Assembly: GCA_022794015.1 (NCBI GenBank)
Contig: JAAWDZ010000015.1
Coordinates: 1 to 60,917, forward strand
Length of the DNA stretch: 60,917 nt
Reading direction: 5' to 3'
Source of the DNA: Eubacterium sp.
Lineage (GTDB): Bacteria; Bacillota; Clostridia; Lachnospirales; Lachnospiraceae
How positions within the stretch are numbered: the stretch's first letter is position 1; each line of letters starts with the position of its first letter. Below are positions 1-8,820 of the stretch, piece by piece. The position numbers and the translations under genes are program-made. The notes beneath the pieces were generated by a model. The model worked only from the letters and a program-made list of their open reading frames with translations, ran no database searches and was not told the DNA's origin.

Positions 1-9
1 AAATAGTAA

Positions 10-134
10 AAGTCCTTTAGGACTTAGTACAGAATGATGTTGCGGCTGGCGAACCCTTCGATGAGTCTTTAGACTCCAGAGCCGGCAATGAGCCCTTATA
101 GGGCGTGAGCAAACCACCGGCTAAGCCGGTGGTT
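10..134. repeat. Array of four short hairpins at the left edge (possible IS200/IS605-type end)
   Basis: Four perfect inverted repeats lie within 125 bases: AAGTCC/GGACTT (10-25), GAGTC/GACTC (63-76), GCCC/GGGC (92-104) and a 10-bp stem AACCACCGGC/GCCGGTGGTT with a TAA loop (112-134). Three of the loops are TTTA, TTTA and TTATA. Closely spaced small hairpins of this kind are typical of ends recognised by IS200/IS605 (HUH) transposases, but no transposase is visible because the window begins here. The last and strongest hairpin is also placed to act as a terminator for the minus-strand trkA-trkH pair, although the following T-run on that strand is weak. Confidence 0.5.
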
Positions 135-163
135 CTGATTGTCTGCCAGGACAAAACTGGCGC

Positions 164-1630
164 TTATCTTTTCTTTCGTCGTTTGGCGAGTAAATCTGTC
201 CATGCCGCAGGGTGGAACAGGATTAAAAGAGGGAATAGCTCTAATCTCCCTGCCAACATGTCAAAGATCAGGACATATTTTGAAAAAGCAGAAAAATGTC
301 CGAAGTTTTGTGTCGGCCCTGCCAGTTCAAGTCCGGGACCGATATTGTTAATAGTTGCCGCTACGGCAGTAAAGTTTGTAATCAGATCTTTGCCTTCAAA
401 GGAAACAGCCAATACCGACGCAGAAAATATGACCATAAAGGTAATAAAATATACGTTGGTAGAGCGCACGATGTCATGCTCTACCGGCTTACCTTCCATT
501 TTAATTTTCTTTACGCTTTTCGGGTGGATGTAAGAATTTAATTCTTTTATAATTGTCTTTATCAACAGGATAAAACGTGAAACCTTAATGCCACCCCCAG
601 TGCTGCCGGCACATGCGCCGATAAACATCAAAAGCACCAGTACAGATTTGCTGGCCTGCGGCCAGAGATTAAAGTCCATGGAGGAGTAACCGGTTGTTGT
701 AATAATAGAGCCTACCTGGAAAGCCGCGTGGGTTAATGCCTCGAATGTAGTAGCGCAGGCGTCTAAAATGTTGAGAAAGATCAGTCCGATTGCGGAGAGG
801 ATAACGAGAAAATAAACCCGGACTTCTTCCAGGGAGAGTGCATTTTTTATTTTTCCGAATAGCAGCAGGTAGTATGCGTTGAAGTTTACGCCAAACAGGA
901 TCATAAATATGGTAACAATCCACTGCAAGTGCGGCGCATAGCTCACAAAGCTGTCATTTTTAATACCAAAGCCACCCGTTCCGGCAGTGCCGAAGCTTGT
1001 TGTAACAGCGTCAAACAGCGGCATTCCGCCAATTAACAGAAGTACGATTTCCAACACGGTCATAGCAAAATAAATAATATATAAGATCCGCGCCGTATAA
1101 CGGATTTTAGGCACCAGTTTCCCTACGGAAGGGCCGGGGCTTTCTGCACGCATCAGATTAATATGGGATCCGCCGCTTAGAGGTATGATAGCAAGCAGAA
1201 ACACCAGGACGCCCATACCGCCAATCCAATGTGTAAAGCTTCGCCAGAACAGTGCACAGTAGGAAAGCGCTTCTACATTGTCAAGAATACTGGCTCCTGT
1301 CGTCGTAAACCCGGAAACGGTTTCAAACAGTGCATCCGTAAGGGAAGGGATCTCTCCGCTTAAATAAAAAGGGAGAGCGCCGAAAAAGCTTAAGAGAATC
1401 CAGCTTAGAGCAGTGGCAATACAGCCTTCCTTTAAATAAAACACCTGATTCTGTGGAGGCTTTCTGGTCATTAAGAAGCCAAGCAAAAGGCAGAAAATAG
1501 CGACTGTAACGTAATAAAGGCCTTCGTTTTCGTGATAAAAGCCAGATATAAAGGCAGGTAAAAACAAAAGCATTCCCTCTATCCGCAATACATGACCCAA
1601 AATAAACCGAATAATTGAACTGTTCATCAC
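164..1630 (-). CDS. trkH: Potassium uptake protein, TrkH/KtrB family
   Basis: Integral membrane translocation subunit of a Trk/Ktr potassium uptake system; 488 residues, usual length for the family. The four pore-loop repeats are recognisable through their glycine selectivity residues: TTTGAS near residue 120, GTAGTGGFG near 215, TTTGYSS near 310 and GSTGGGIK near 345. Hydrophobic segments cover most of the chain. It follows the TrkA gene with a 9-base gap, so the regulatory and pore subunits are probably co-transcribed. The start ATG, followed by a second ATG, is preceded by an AGGAGG site. Function as a K+ (possibly Na+-coupled) transporter follows from the family. Confidence 0.93.
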   Translation of the reverse strand: MMNSSIIRFILGHVLRIEGMLLFLPAFISGFYHENEGLYYVTVAIFCLLLGFLMTRKPPQNQVFYLKEGCIATALSWILLSFFGALPFYLSGEIPSLTDALFETVSGFTTTGASILDNVEALSYCALFWRSFTHWIGGMGVLVFLLAIIPLSGGSHINLMRAESPGPSVGKLVPKIRYTARILYIIYFAMTVLEIVLLLIGGMPLFDAVTTSFGTAGTGGFGIKNDSFVSYAPHLQWIVTIFMILFGVNFNAYYLLLFGKIKNALSLEEVRVYFLVILSAIGLIFLNILDACATTFEALTHAAFQVGSIITTTGYSSMDFNLWPQASKSVLVLLMFIGACAGSTGGGIKVSRFILLIKTIIKELNSYIHPKSVKKIKMEGKPVEHDIVRSTNVYFITFMVIFSASVLAVSFEGKDLITNFTAVAATINNIGPGLELAGPTQNFGHFSAFSKYVLIFDMLAGRLELFPLLILFHPAAWTDLLAKRRKKR

Positions 1631-1639
1631 ATCCTCCTG

Positions 1640-3028
1640 TTATTTTAGAATGTCACGGATATCTTTGAATCCTGTGTGGGTAGTTACAACCATAACCGTA
1701 TCGCCGACCTGAATAGAATCCTGTCCGCTTGGAATTAAGATTTTTCCGTTGCGGTTAATAAAAGAAATCAGAAGATCCTTTTTTAGCGGCAGATTCATCA
1801 GGGGTACGTTTGTCACCTTGGAGGATTCATAAACACGGAATTCAATCGCCTCTACACGGTGATCAAACATGTGGTAAAGTGTTTCGATGTTGCTGCCCAT
1901 GGAATTTTTCTTGGCGCGTACATAGGCAATAATAGCTTCAGATGTAATATAGCGCGGATAGACCACACTGCCCAAATCCAGAGTGTTGATCACGCTTTTA
2001 AAGGTAAAACGGTTTATCTTGGTAATTACCTTCGCGTTAGATACTTGCCTGGCATAGAGGGTAAGCAAAATATTTTCTTCGTCCATGCCGGTTAATGCAA
2101 CAAAAGATTCTACAAATTCAATTCCTTCTTCTTTTAAAAGATCCTGATCTGTTCCATCTCCATGGATAATTATCGCCCTGGGAAGAAGAATACTCAGTTC
2201 TTCGCAGCGATTTTTATCAATTTCAATAATTTTGACGGAAATCCCCATTTGCAGAAGCTGCTTGGCAAGGTAGTATGCGGCTCTGCCGCCGCCTATAATC
2301 ATAGTATTTTTTACCTGATGGGTTTTAAAACCAATTTTTTCCAGAAAATTCTTGGCAATTTTGCGGGGAGCGACAAAGGAAATAATATCTCCGGCGCTCA
2401 TTCTGAAATCTCCGGAAGGAATGTACACCTCCCCATTGCGCTCAATTGCGCAGATCAGGATATCAGGCGTAATGTTTTTTCCCAAAAAAGCAATTGTGGT
2501 ATTGTCCAGTACGTTGTTCTGGGGAACTTTAAACTTGATAAGTTCTGCCTGGCCGTGAGCAAAAGTATTGACCTCCAGCGCCGTAGGCAGGTATAAAATG
2601 CGGGCTGCCTCCTTAGACGCCTCCAGCTCCGGATTGATGATCAGGGCGAGGCCCAGCTTCTCGCGGAGATAGGTGGATTCGCTACTGTAATCCGGGGTAC
2701 GGACGCGGGCAATCCCGGCACAGTTGCCGACCTGTGTAGCTACCGTACAGCATAGCAGGTTCAATTCATCGGAATTGGTGACAGCAATGATCAGATCCGC
2801 CTGTTCAATGCCGGCCTCTATCTGTACATTATAGCTGGCGCCGTTGCCGGCATAACCCATAATGTCATAGGTACTGGCAATTTCCTGTACTTTCATGGCA
2901 TTTTTATCAATAATAGTAATGTCATGCCCTTCTTTGCTCAGCTGCTCAATCAGTGTAATCCCTACTTTGCCGCAGCCTACAATAATAATGTTCAATCCCG
3001 GATGTATGGGATTTTTGGCTTTAAACAT
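1640..3028 (-). CDS. trkA: Trk system potassium uptake protein TrkA
   Basis: Cytoplasmic regulatory subunit that binds nucleotides and gates TrkH. The 462-residue protein has two tandem RCK units: a first Rossmann core with IIIVGCGKVG near residue 14, followed by a TrkA-C domain, and a second core with MIIGGGRAAYYLA near residue 243, followed by a second TrkA-C domain at the end. This duplicated architecture is the standard full-length TrkA. It is the upstream gene of the trkA-trkH pair. A GGAGG site precedes the start, and a TATAAT-like promoter lies about 90 bases upstream. Confidence 0.94.
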   Translation of the reverse strand: MFKAKNPIHPGLNIIIVGCGKVGITLIEQLSKEGHDITIIDKNAMKVQEIASTYDIMGYAGNGASYNVQIEAGIEQADLIIAVTNSDELNLLCCTVATQVGNCAGIARVRTPDYSSESTYLREKLGLALIINPELEASKEAARILYLPTALEVNTFAHGQAELIKFKVPQNNVLDNTTIAFLGKNITPDILICAIERNGEVYIPSGDFRMSAGDIISFVAPRKIAKNFLEKIGFKTHQVKNTMIIGGGRAAYYLAKQLLQMGISVKIIEIDKNRCEELSILLPRAIIIHGDGTDQDLLKEEGIEFVESFVALTGMDEENILLTLYARQVSNAKVITKINRFTFKSVINTLDLGSVVYPRYITSEAIIAYVRAKKNSMGSNIETLYHMFDHRVEAIEFRVYESSKVTNVPLMNLPLKKDLLISFINRNGKILIPSGQDSIQVGDTVMVVTTHTGFKDIRDILK

Positions 3029-3116
3029 AGTAATGCATCCTCCTGAATATGCTATCAGTATATGTTTATAAATGAAACGGGAGCATTATAAAAAACGCCC
3101 CTTATAAATACTTTCT

Positions 3117-3122
3117 ATTATA
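3117..3122 (-). promoter_or_regulatory. Probable -10 element for trkA-trkH
   Basis: On the minus strand this is a perfect TATAAT, followed by a leader of about 80 bases before trkA. The matching -35 about 17 bases upstream is poor (CTTCAT/TTCATT), so the call rests on the -10 and its position. Confidence 0.45.
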
Positions 3123-3201
3123 GCACGCTATGTCGAAAAATGAAGGGTTGGCTGTAAAAAAAGACAAAGGAGTGTAACAGCCCGGACAAAAGGTCCTGTT
3201 T

Positions 3202-3993
3202 CTATATTTTTCGGTCGCCAAGTTCAACCGTGTCGGCCCAGAAACGTTTGGGGATGTTCTGGATTTGTAATTTGAGGTTTTTGCGTTCTTCGATGGCAAT
3301 CGTATCAAAAAAGGCGCACCAGAGCTTGCGAAAGTGCTTTTCGTCGGCAGAGTATGCCTTTGTCAAATCCAGATTCAGAGAGGCGGCGTCTGCGATCAGA
3401 TAGGATTTGGAGGCCTTGTGTACGGCGGCGGTCCGGTGCGTGGCATCGTAAAGGAGAAAGTTCTCAAGAGGAAGCCTGTCGGTAAAGTGTGCGGCCAGAA
3501 TGGGGAGCACATCGTTTTTAGGATGGATTTGTGAAAAAAGGATGCCGTTTTCGAGCTCCGAAAAGCGTAAGAATTCCAGCAGATGATGCGCTTCGTTGGA
3601 GGTCTGGCGGCATAGTTCAAAAATACAGGCAATACAAGGCTCACCCAGATATTCAAGCACTCTTGCGCCGTCCGGCAGGGCAAGTGCAAGGACGATGGTC
3701 TGATAGACCGCATTGGCTTTATCCATAGACAGTTTGCGGCAGGCGCCGTCCGCCATGGCGCTGCGGCAGATGGTTTCGTAGAAATGTACGCCCAGGCGGT
3801 CGATCAGAGTGCGGGAAACCTTACGGCTTTTTTCGAAATCAGCAGTTACTGTAATATATTCACAGAAAAGCGAAAGGTCCTCATCGACAGCGCAGGAAAT
3901 GCAGATATTTTTGTGTCCCAGGCGGCTGGCCCAGGCGTCGTAGACAGCGGTAAAAATACCATCAATGCTGTCCTCACATTGGAATACATACAT
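3202..3993 (-). CDS. DUF4130 / TIGR03915-type DNA metabolism protein
   Basis: Partner protein of the radical SAM enzyme encoded just upstream; 263 residues from an ATG with a good GGAGGT site (spacing 7). I recognise the family from the N-terminal MYVFQCEDSIDGIF region, the C-terminal KLWCAFFDTIAIEERKN stretch and the invariant pairing with the radical SAM gene. Members are annotated as probable DNA metabolism or repair proteins, but the reaction is not established to my knowledge. The coding region overlaps the end of the radical SAM gene by 20 bases, which implies translational coupling. A longer reading extending to 4113 lacks a ribosome binding site and would overlap the neighbour more deeply. 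Confidence 0.85.
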   Translation of the reverse strand: MYVFQCEDSIDGIFTAVYDAWASRLGHKNICISCAVDEDLSLFCEYITVTADFEKSRKVSRTLIDRLGVHFYETICRSAMADGACRKLSMDKANAVYQTIVLALALPDGARVLEYLGEPCIACIFELCRQTSNEAHHLLEFLRFSELENGILFSQIHPKNDVLPILAAHFTDRLPLENFLLYDATHRTAAVHKASKSYLIADAASLNLDLTKAYSADEKHFRKLWCAFFDTIAIEERKNLKLQIQNIPKRFWADTVELGDRKI

Positions 3994-5332
3994 GTGATCC
4001 ACCTCCAAAAGATACGTCGTCAAAAAGGGAAAGCTGCCTATAGCCCGAATTGCGCAGCTCCCGCGGAAGCTGAGTCCGATCGGCAAGCAGATTACGGCAA
4101 ATATAGTCTTCATCCAGTTTGGTCGGGTACATCATACGGCCGGAGCAGGTGATGAAGTAGAGGGCGCGCTTTAATACTACGCCGATTTTTTTTAAATCGT
4201 TAAAATCCAGCTTGCTGGCGCGGCGTGCTTGTACAATACGTTTCGCTGATTTGGCGCCAATGCCGGGGACACGCAGCAGGGTCTTATAATCTGCGGTGTG
4301 GATTTCCACCGGAAAATATTCCAGGTGGCGCAATGCCCAGTCGCATTTGGGATCCAGATAAATATTGAAGTTGGGACTCTCTTCGGAAAGCAGCTCGCTA
4401 ACTGTAAAATGATAGTAGCGCAACAGCCAGTCTGCCTGGTAAAGCCTGTGCTCACGCAGCAATGGCGGTCCTTCGGGCAATGCGGGGAGGCTCGTATCGT
4501 GGTTGACGTTGACAAAGGCGGAATAGAATACCCGTTTCAGATCGAACTTCCCGTACAGGCTTTCGGCAACGCTCATAATCTGGAAATCATTCTCCGGAGT
4601 GGCGCCAATGATCATCTGCGTGCTCTGCCCGGCCGGGACGAAGCGCGGCGCATGGCGGTAGAGCATGAGCTCGTTTTTGTTCTGTGTGATGCCATTCTGA
4701 ATCTGGCGCATGGGCTTTAGGATGGTCGTGCGGGACTTGCAGGGGGCGAGCCTGCGCAGGGCATCGCTGGTGGGGAGCTCTAAATTCACGCTCATACGGT
4801 CGGCATAAAAGCCGGCCTTTTCTATTAAGATCGGATCTGCGCCGGGGATAGCTTTGATGTGGATATAGCCCTGGAAATGATATACAGTCCGCAGGCGCAT
4901 GACGGCCTGGTAAATCAGATCCATCGTGTAATTGGGACTTACAATGATGCCGGAGCTTAAGAACAGACCTTCAATGTAATTGCGGCGGTAAAACTCAATG
5001 GTGAGAGTGCAGATTTCGTCCGGAGTGAAGGTGGCGCGGGGGACGTCGTTATTGCAGTTGTTCTGGCAGTAGGCGCAGTTGAAAATACATTCGTTTGTGA
5101 AAAGAATTTTGAGCAGGGAAACACAGCGGCCGTCTGCGGCGAAGCTGTGGCAGATGCCGCAGGAAAGCGTATTTCCAATGCCTGTGCCGTCGCCTCTGCG
5201 GTCTATACCGCTGGAGGTGCAGGCGACATCGTATTTGGCGGCAGCGGTCAGGAGGGAGAGCTTGTCTAAAATGGTAGGGGACAGATGGGTAGCCGGGGAA
5301 TAAGGGGGTGTCGTAGGATGTGGTGTGTTCAT
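3974..5332 (-). CDS. Putative DNA modification/repair radical SAM protein (TIGR03916 type)
   Basis: A 452-residue radical SAM protein. The [4Fe-4S] cluster motif CxxxCxxC is at C82, C86 and C89 (CIFNCAYC), with further cysteines just before it (C58, C61, C70). A helix-hairpin-helix segment, LLRVPGIGAKSAKRIV at 352-367, is a typical non-specific DNA-binding element. Near the C-terminus, Q433-F437 reads QLSLF, the consensus bacterial sliding-clamp binding pentapeptide. Together these support action on DNA, possibly repair or modification at replication sites; the substrate is unknown. The start ATG has AAGGAG upstream; the longer open frame to 5575 has no such support. It is translationally coupled to the downstream DUF4130 gene. 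Confidence 0.88.
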   Translation of the reverse strand: MNTPHPTTPPYSPATHLSPTILDKLSLLTAAAKYDVACTSSGIDRRGDGTGIGNTLSCGICHSFAADGRCVSLLKILFTNECIFNCAYCQNNCNNDVPRATFTPDEICTLTIEFYRRNYIEGLFLSSGIIVSPNYTMDLIYQAVMRLRTVYHFQGYIHIKAIPGADPILIEKAGFYADRMSVNLELPTSDALRRLAPCKSRTTILKPMRQIQNGITQNKNELMLYRHAPRFVPAGQSTQMIIGATPENDFQIMSVAESLYGKFDLKRVFYSAFVNVNHDTSLPALPEGPPLLREHRLYQADWLLRYYHFTVSELLSEESPNFNIYLDPKCDWALRHLEYFPVEIHTADYKTLLRVPGIGAKSAKRIVQARRASKLDFNDLKKIGVVLKRALYFITCSGRMMYPTKLDEDYICRNLLADRTQLPRELRNSGYRQLSLFDDVSFGGGSHVCIPM

Positions 5333-5904
5333 AGCAGACTCCTTTTCAAACAAATGTTCTTTTCTGATTTTATCATAGATAACCGAGAAATGCAAGAGAA
5401 AAAACGAATGCTTGTTTGGGTAAAATGGCGATGATGTAAAGGTTTTATCGTGGCAGATTTTAATCTTCAAAACCCAAAAGTAAAGTTGCAGTTTACAAGC
5501 CACTGTTCCGCACATTTTGTGCGGAAATTCCGGGTTTTTCGGTGCGAAATCGCATCTTTTGCAATTTCTGTGCATCGCGAAGCGTGTTACTGGTCATGGA
5601 ATGAACAGTAACAAGTTGTACGATTAGAAAAGAGCTGTTGAATTTATCTTTACATTGTTCTAAAATAATATTTATAAAATTGTTTTTTTCCTTTAAATAC
5701 TAATTGTAGCCGTTGGTTTGAGGATAGTCTGTAATTATATACGCTGCGTGGTGTAAAAAATAGCGGCAACGGTTCAGAGAAACTGCGGAATTGACGGATT
5801 TTGAAAGATTATATTAACGGAAGTGCAGGATAGGCAAAGTACGAGAATGTAAGTGGGAAAAATGGAAAGAAAGTGATAGCTTGGGGCATGTAAATAAAAC
5901 CAAT
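5333..5904. other. Intergenic region between divergent genes, with one strong inverted repeat
   Basis: About 570 bases separate the minus-strand radical SAM gene from the plus-strand RNA methyltransferase. Apart from the inverted repeat at 5585-5613 the stretch is AT-rich and must contain promoters for both directions, but I cannot assign a convincing -35/-10 pair. No credible gene is seen in it. Confidence 0.5.
5585..5613. repeat. Inverted repeat TGTTACTG...CAGTAACA
   Basis: Two 8-base arms (5585-5592 and 5606-5613) are perfect complements. After one G/A mismatch the pairing continues with TCAT/ATGA around a GGA loop, giving 12 paired positions in 29 bases. There is no T-run, so it is not a simple terminator. 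It could be an operator, a small dispersed repeat, or the hairpin of a leader RNA. Confidence 0.5.
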
Positions 5905-6741
5905 ATGCCATATATTATAGAAATTACAGATTTTAACGTACCAGAACTGGATGTCTATGCCCGGCTTACGGAGCCGCAGCTTCTGCATATTTTCGAGCCT
6001 GGACGGGGAATTTTTATTGCAGAAAGTCCCAGGGTGATTGAACGTGCCTTAAATGCGGGATATGAGCCCTTGTCGATGCTGGTGGAAAAAAAGCATATTG
6101 CAGGGGAAGCACGGCAGATTATTGCGCGCTGCAAAGAAACGCCGGTATTTACGGCGGATTTTGATGTTTTAACGAGGCTGACGGGCTATCAGCTGACCAG
6201 GGGTGTGCTCTGCGCTATGCGGCGTAAGGCTCTGGCAGATGCAGAGGAGATATGCAGGGATACTAAAAGGATTGCGGTACTGGAAAATATTGTGAATCCA
6301 ACGAATATTGGCGCGATTTTCCGATCAGCGGCGGCGCTTGGCATGGATGCAGTTCTGCTTACGCCGGCATGCAGCGATCCTTTGTACCGGCGTGCGATTC
6401 GTGTAAGCATGGGGACGGTTTTTCAGATTCCATGGACATATCTGAAGGGAGAAGATGAGGCATGGCCCGGTCGGGGAGTGGATTTGCTGCATGAGCTGGG
6501 ATTTTTGACAGTGGCTATGGCATTGGAAGAAAATGCGCTGGATATTACAGATTCTCGCCTTGCAGAAGCGGACAGGCTTGCAGTTGTATTGGGGACAGAG
6601 GGAGACGGGCTGGCGGCGGGCACGATAGCGGCCTGTGACGATACAGTTTGTATTCCGATGTCTCATGGGGTGGATTCATTGAATGTGGCTGCAGCCAGTG
6701 CAGTCGCGTTTTGGCAGCTTGGGAATAAAAACATACATTGA
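5905..6741 (+). CDS. SpoU/TrmH family RNA 2'-O-methyltransferase
   Basis: Probable SAM-dependent RNA methyltransferase with the trefoil-knot SPOUT fold; about 278 residues. An N-terminal substrate-binding region (1-100) is followed by the SpoU domain with its three motifs: VNPTNIGAIFRSA (motif 1), VLGTEGDGL (motif 2) and IPMSHGVDSLNVAAASAV (motif 3, here with HGVDSLNV). The exact rRNA or tRNA target cannot be told. I chose the ATG because the protein then begins MPYIIEITDF, close to the expected family N-terminus. A TTG 24 bases upstream with a weak GGAAAG site is an alternative start. ksgA follows after about 155 bases. Confidence 0.87.
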   Translation: MPYIIEITDFNVPELDVYARLTEPQLLHIFEPGRGIFIAESPRVIERALNAGYEPLSMLVEKKHIAGEARQIIARCKETPVFTADFDVLTRLTGYQLTRGVLCAMRRKALADAEEICRDTKRIAVLENIVNPTNIGAIFRSAAALGMDAVLLTPACSDPLYRRAIRVSMGTVFQIPWTYLKGEDEAWPGRGVDLLHELGFLTVAMALEENALDITDSRLAEADRLAVVLGTEGDGLAAGTIAACDDTVCIPMSHGVDSLNVAAASAVAFWQLGNKNIH

Positions 6742-6896
6742 CGCACAGGGATCCGTACATTATAATGTAGAAAGTGGTTTTATGCTGTCTGGAGAACCTG
6801 GGAATAACCACATGGAAAATGCCTGAGTACGATCGGGTAAAGCGAATGATGACTGGCTTATGAAGAAAGCAACAGCCCAAAGCCGGAAAGGACGAT

Positions 6897-7769
6897 ATGG
6901 CGTATTTAATTAATCCACAAAACACAATAGCAGTATTGCAGAAATTTAATTTCCATTTCCAGAAAAAGTACGGGCAGAATTTTTTAATAGACTTGCATGT
7001 CCTGGATAAAATTATTCGTGCAGCAGATATTGGCCCAGACGACTGTGTTTTGGAAATCGGGCCGGGAATTGGTACGATGACGCAGTATCTCTGTGAACAT
7101 GCGGGCCGGGTGGCAGCTGTGGAAATTGATAAGAACCTGATTCCTGTGCTGCAGGAAACACTGGCGGAATATCACAATATAGAAATTATAAACGAGGACA
7201 TTTTAAAACTGGATATTACGGCGCTTGTACAGCGCGAAAATGGCGGCAGGCCGGTGAAAGTCGTGGCGAATCTTCCCTATTATATTACAACTCCAATTAT
7301 TATGGGTCTTTTTGAAAGCCATGTTCCGATAGACAGTATCACGGTTATGGTGCAGAAGGAAGTGGCAGACCGGATGCAGGCGGCGCCGGGCGGCAAGGAT
7401 TACGGGGCGTTATCTTTGGCGGTGCAGTATTATGCAAAGCCCCAAATTGTAGCGAATGTGCCGCCGAACTGCTTTATGCCAAGACCCACAGTAGCGAGTT
7501 CAGTGATTCGTCTGGAGCGTTATGAACAGCCGCCGGTTGCGGTGGAAGATGAAAAGCTGCTGTTTGCGATTATCCGGGCATCATTTAATCAAAGAAGGAA
7601 AACGCTGGCGAATGGGCTGACTAATGCAGCGGATTTGCATTATACCAAAGAGCAGGTGCAGGGCGCTATTGGGGAGTTGGGCGTTTCGGCGGATATACGG
7701 GGAGAGAAGCTCTCGCTTTTGCAGTTTGCACAGTTAAGTGATATCTTGAAGGGGAGGGTGTCTGAATAA
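6897..7769 (+). CDS. rsmA: 16S rRNA dimethyladenosine transferase (KsgA/RsmA)
   Basis: Dimethylates the two adjacent adenosines in the 3'-terminal hairpin of 16S rRNA during 30S assembly. The 290-residue sequence has the family hallmarks: QKKYGQNFLID near residue 27, the SAM site LEIGPGIGTMT near 55, the catalytic motif NLPYYITTP near 127 (NLPY) and the C-terminal FNQRRKTLANGL near 233. A GGAAAGGA site precedes the ATG. spoIID follows after about 50 bases. Confidence 0.97.
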   Translation: MAYLINPQNTIAVLQKFNFHFQKKYGQNFLIDLHVLDKIIRAADIGPDDCVLEIGPGIGTMTQYLCEHAGRVAAVEIDKNLIPVLQETLAEYHNIEIINEDILKLDITALVQRENGGRPVKVVANLPYYITTPIIMGLFESHVPIDSITVMVQKEVADRMQAAPGGKDYGALSLAVQYYAKPQIVANVPPNCFMPRPTVASSVIRLERYEQPPVAVEDEKLLFAIIRASFNQRRKTLANGLTNAADLHYTKEQVQGAIGELGVSADIRGEKLSLLQFAQLSDILKGRVSE

Positions 7770-7823
7770 AACATACCTCTGTTCTGAGTCATAAATTTCT
7801 ACTTTGCTTCATATATTAATTAT

Positions 7824-8753
7824 ATGAAGCATTTTTTATACCGAATATTGTGTGCAGCTGCATTTTTTATACTGATTCCGGTTGCGTTTACTTTTCTGTT
7901 TCAGAGGAACGGCGACAATCCATTGCAAAAGGCGGAATTTTTAGAGCAGGATCAAACGACGGAGGCACTTTTCGATGAGGATATCCTGCCGGGGATTATT
8001 GCGAATGAAATTTCAATGGATACGGAACTGGAAGCGATGAAGGCTCAGGCAGTCATTGCGCGGACGAACTGTTTGAGGGCGGTAGAACAGGGGGAAGAAT
8101 TACCGGAAGGGTTGACCAGGGGAGAAATGATACGTCTGTGGGGACAGGAGAATTTTACGGAATATTACAATCGGTTAGAGGAGAGTATTTCGTCTACAAA
8201 AGGCGTAACCATGGTTTATCAGGGAGATTACATCCGCGCTGATTTTCACAAAAGCAGTGCAGGATACACCAGAGATGCCGCGGAACTTTATGGGAATGAG
8301 GATTTTCCTTATTTAAAAAGTGTGGACAGCCGCAGGGATCTTTCATCAGTGGATTTTTTGAAGGTCGTTTTTTACACGCCAAAGCAGTTTGTTGAGAAAG
8401 GAAAGGAGCTTTTTAGTGAAGAAACCAAAAATGCTGTGGAGGAAATAACGGCAGAACAGCTGCTTTCACAGATTGTTGTGACAAAACGGGATACAGCGGG
8501 ATATGTTGCCGAGGTTACGATTGATGGAACAGTACGTTCCGGCGAAGAGCTGCGTCTGATATATGACTGGAATTCTTCTGCATTTTCGCTAAAAGAGGTA
8601 GAGGGAGAAATCCGGGTAGTGACAAAGGGCTTTGGCCATGGGCTGGGGGTAAGCCTTTACGGAGCGGATCAGTTGGCAGCGGGAGGATATGCATATAAGG
8701 ATATTTTAAAATATTTTTATAACGGAATTGAATTTGTTACGCAGTATGATTGA
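7824..8753 (+). CDS. spoIID: Stage II sporulation protein D (SpoIID)
   Basis: Lytic transglycosylase of the engulfment machinery, anchored in the mother-cell membrane. The 309-residue protein has one N-terminal membrane segment (about residues 8-26) and the SpoIID domain, with LEAMKAQAVIARTN near 70 including the conserved glutamate region, the HKSSAGYT segment near 137 and the terminal GFGHGLGVSLYGADQLA near 270. The ribosome binding site is poor, which leaves the start slightly uncertain, but the membrane segment supports it. It precedes a SpoIIQ-like gene, matching a common clostridial arrangement. Confidence 0.93.
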   Translation: MKHFLYRILCAAAFFILIPVAFTFLFQRNGDNPLQKAEFLEQDQTTEALFDEDILPGIIANEISMDTELEAMKAQAVIARTNCLRAVEQGEELPEGLTRGEMIRLWGQENFTEYYNRLEESISSTKGVTMVYQGDYIRADFHKSSAGYTRDAAELYGNEDFPYLKSVDSRRDLSSVDFLKVVFYTPKQFVEKGKELFSEETKNAVEEITAEQLLSQIVVTKRDTAGYVAEVTIDGTVRSGEELRLIYDWNSSAFSLKEVEGEIRVVTKGFGHGLGVSLYGADQLAAGGYAYKDILKYFYNGIEFVTQYD

Positions 8754-8820
8754 ATAAAACTTTGAAATACGCACAGACTATAGTCAGCAAACAGCAAATA
8801 TGACTATGGATGGTGATGAT

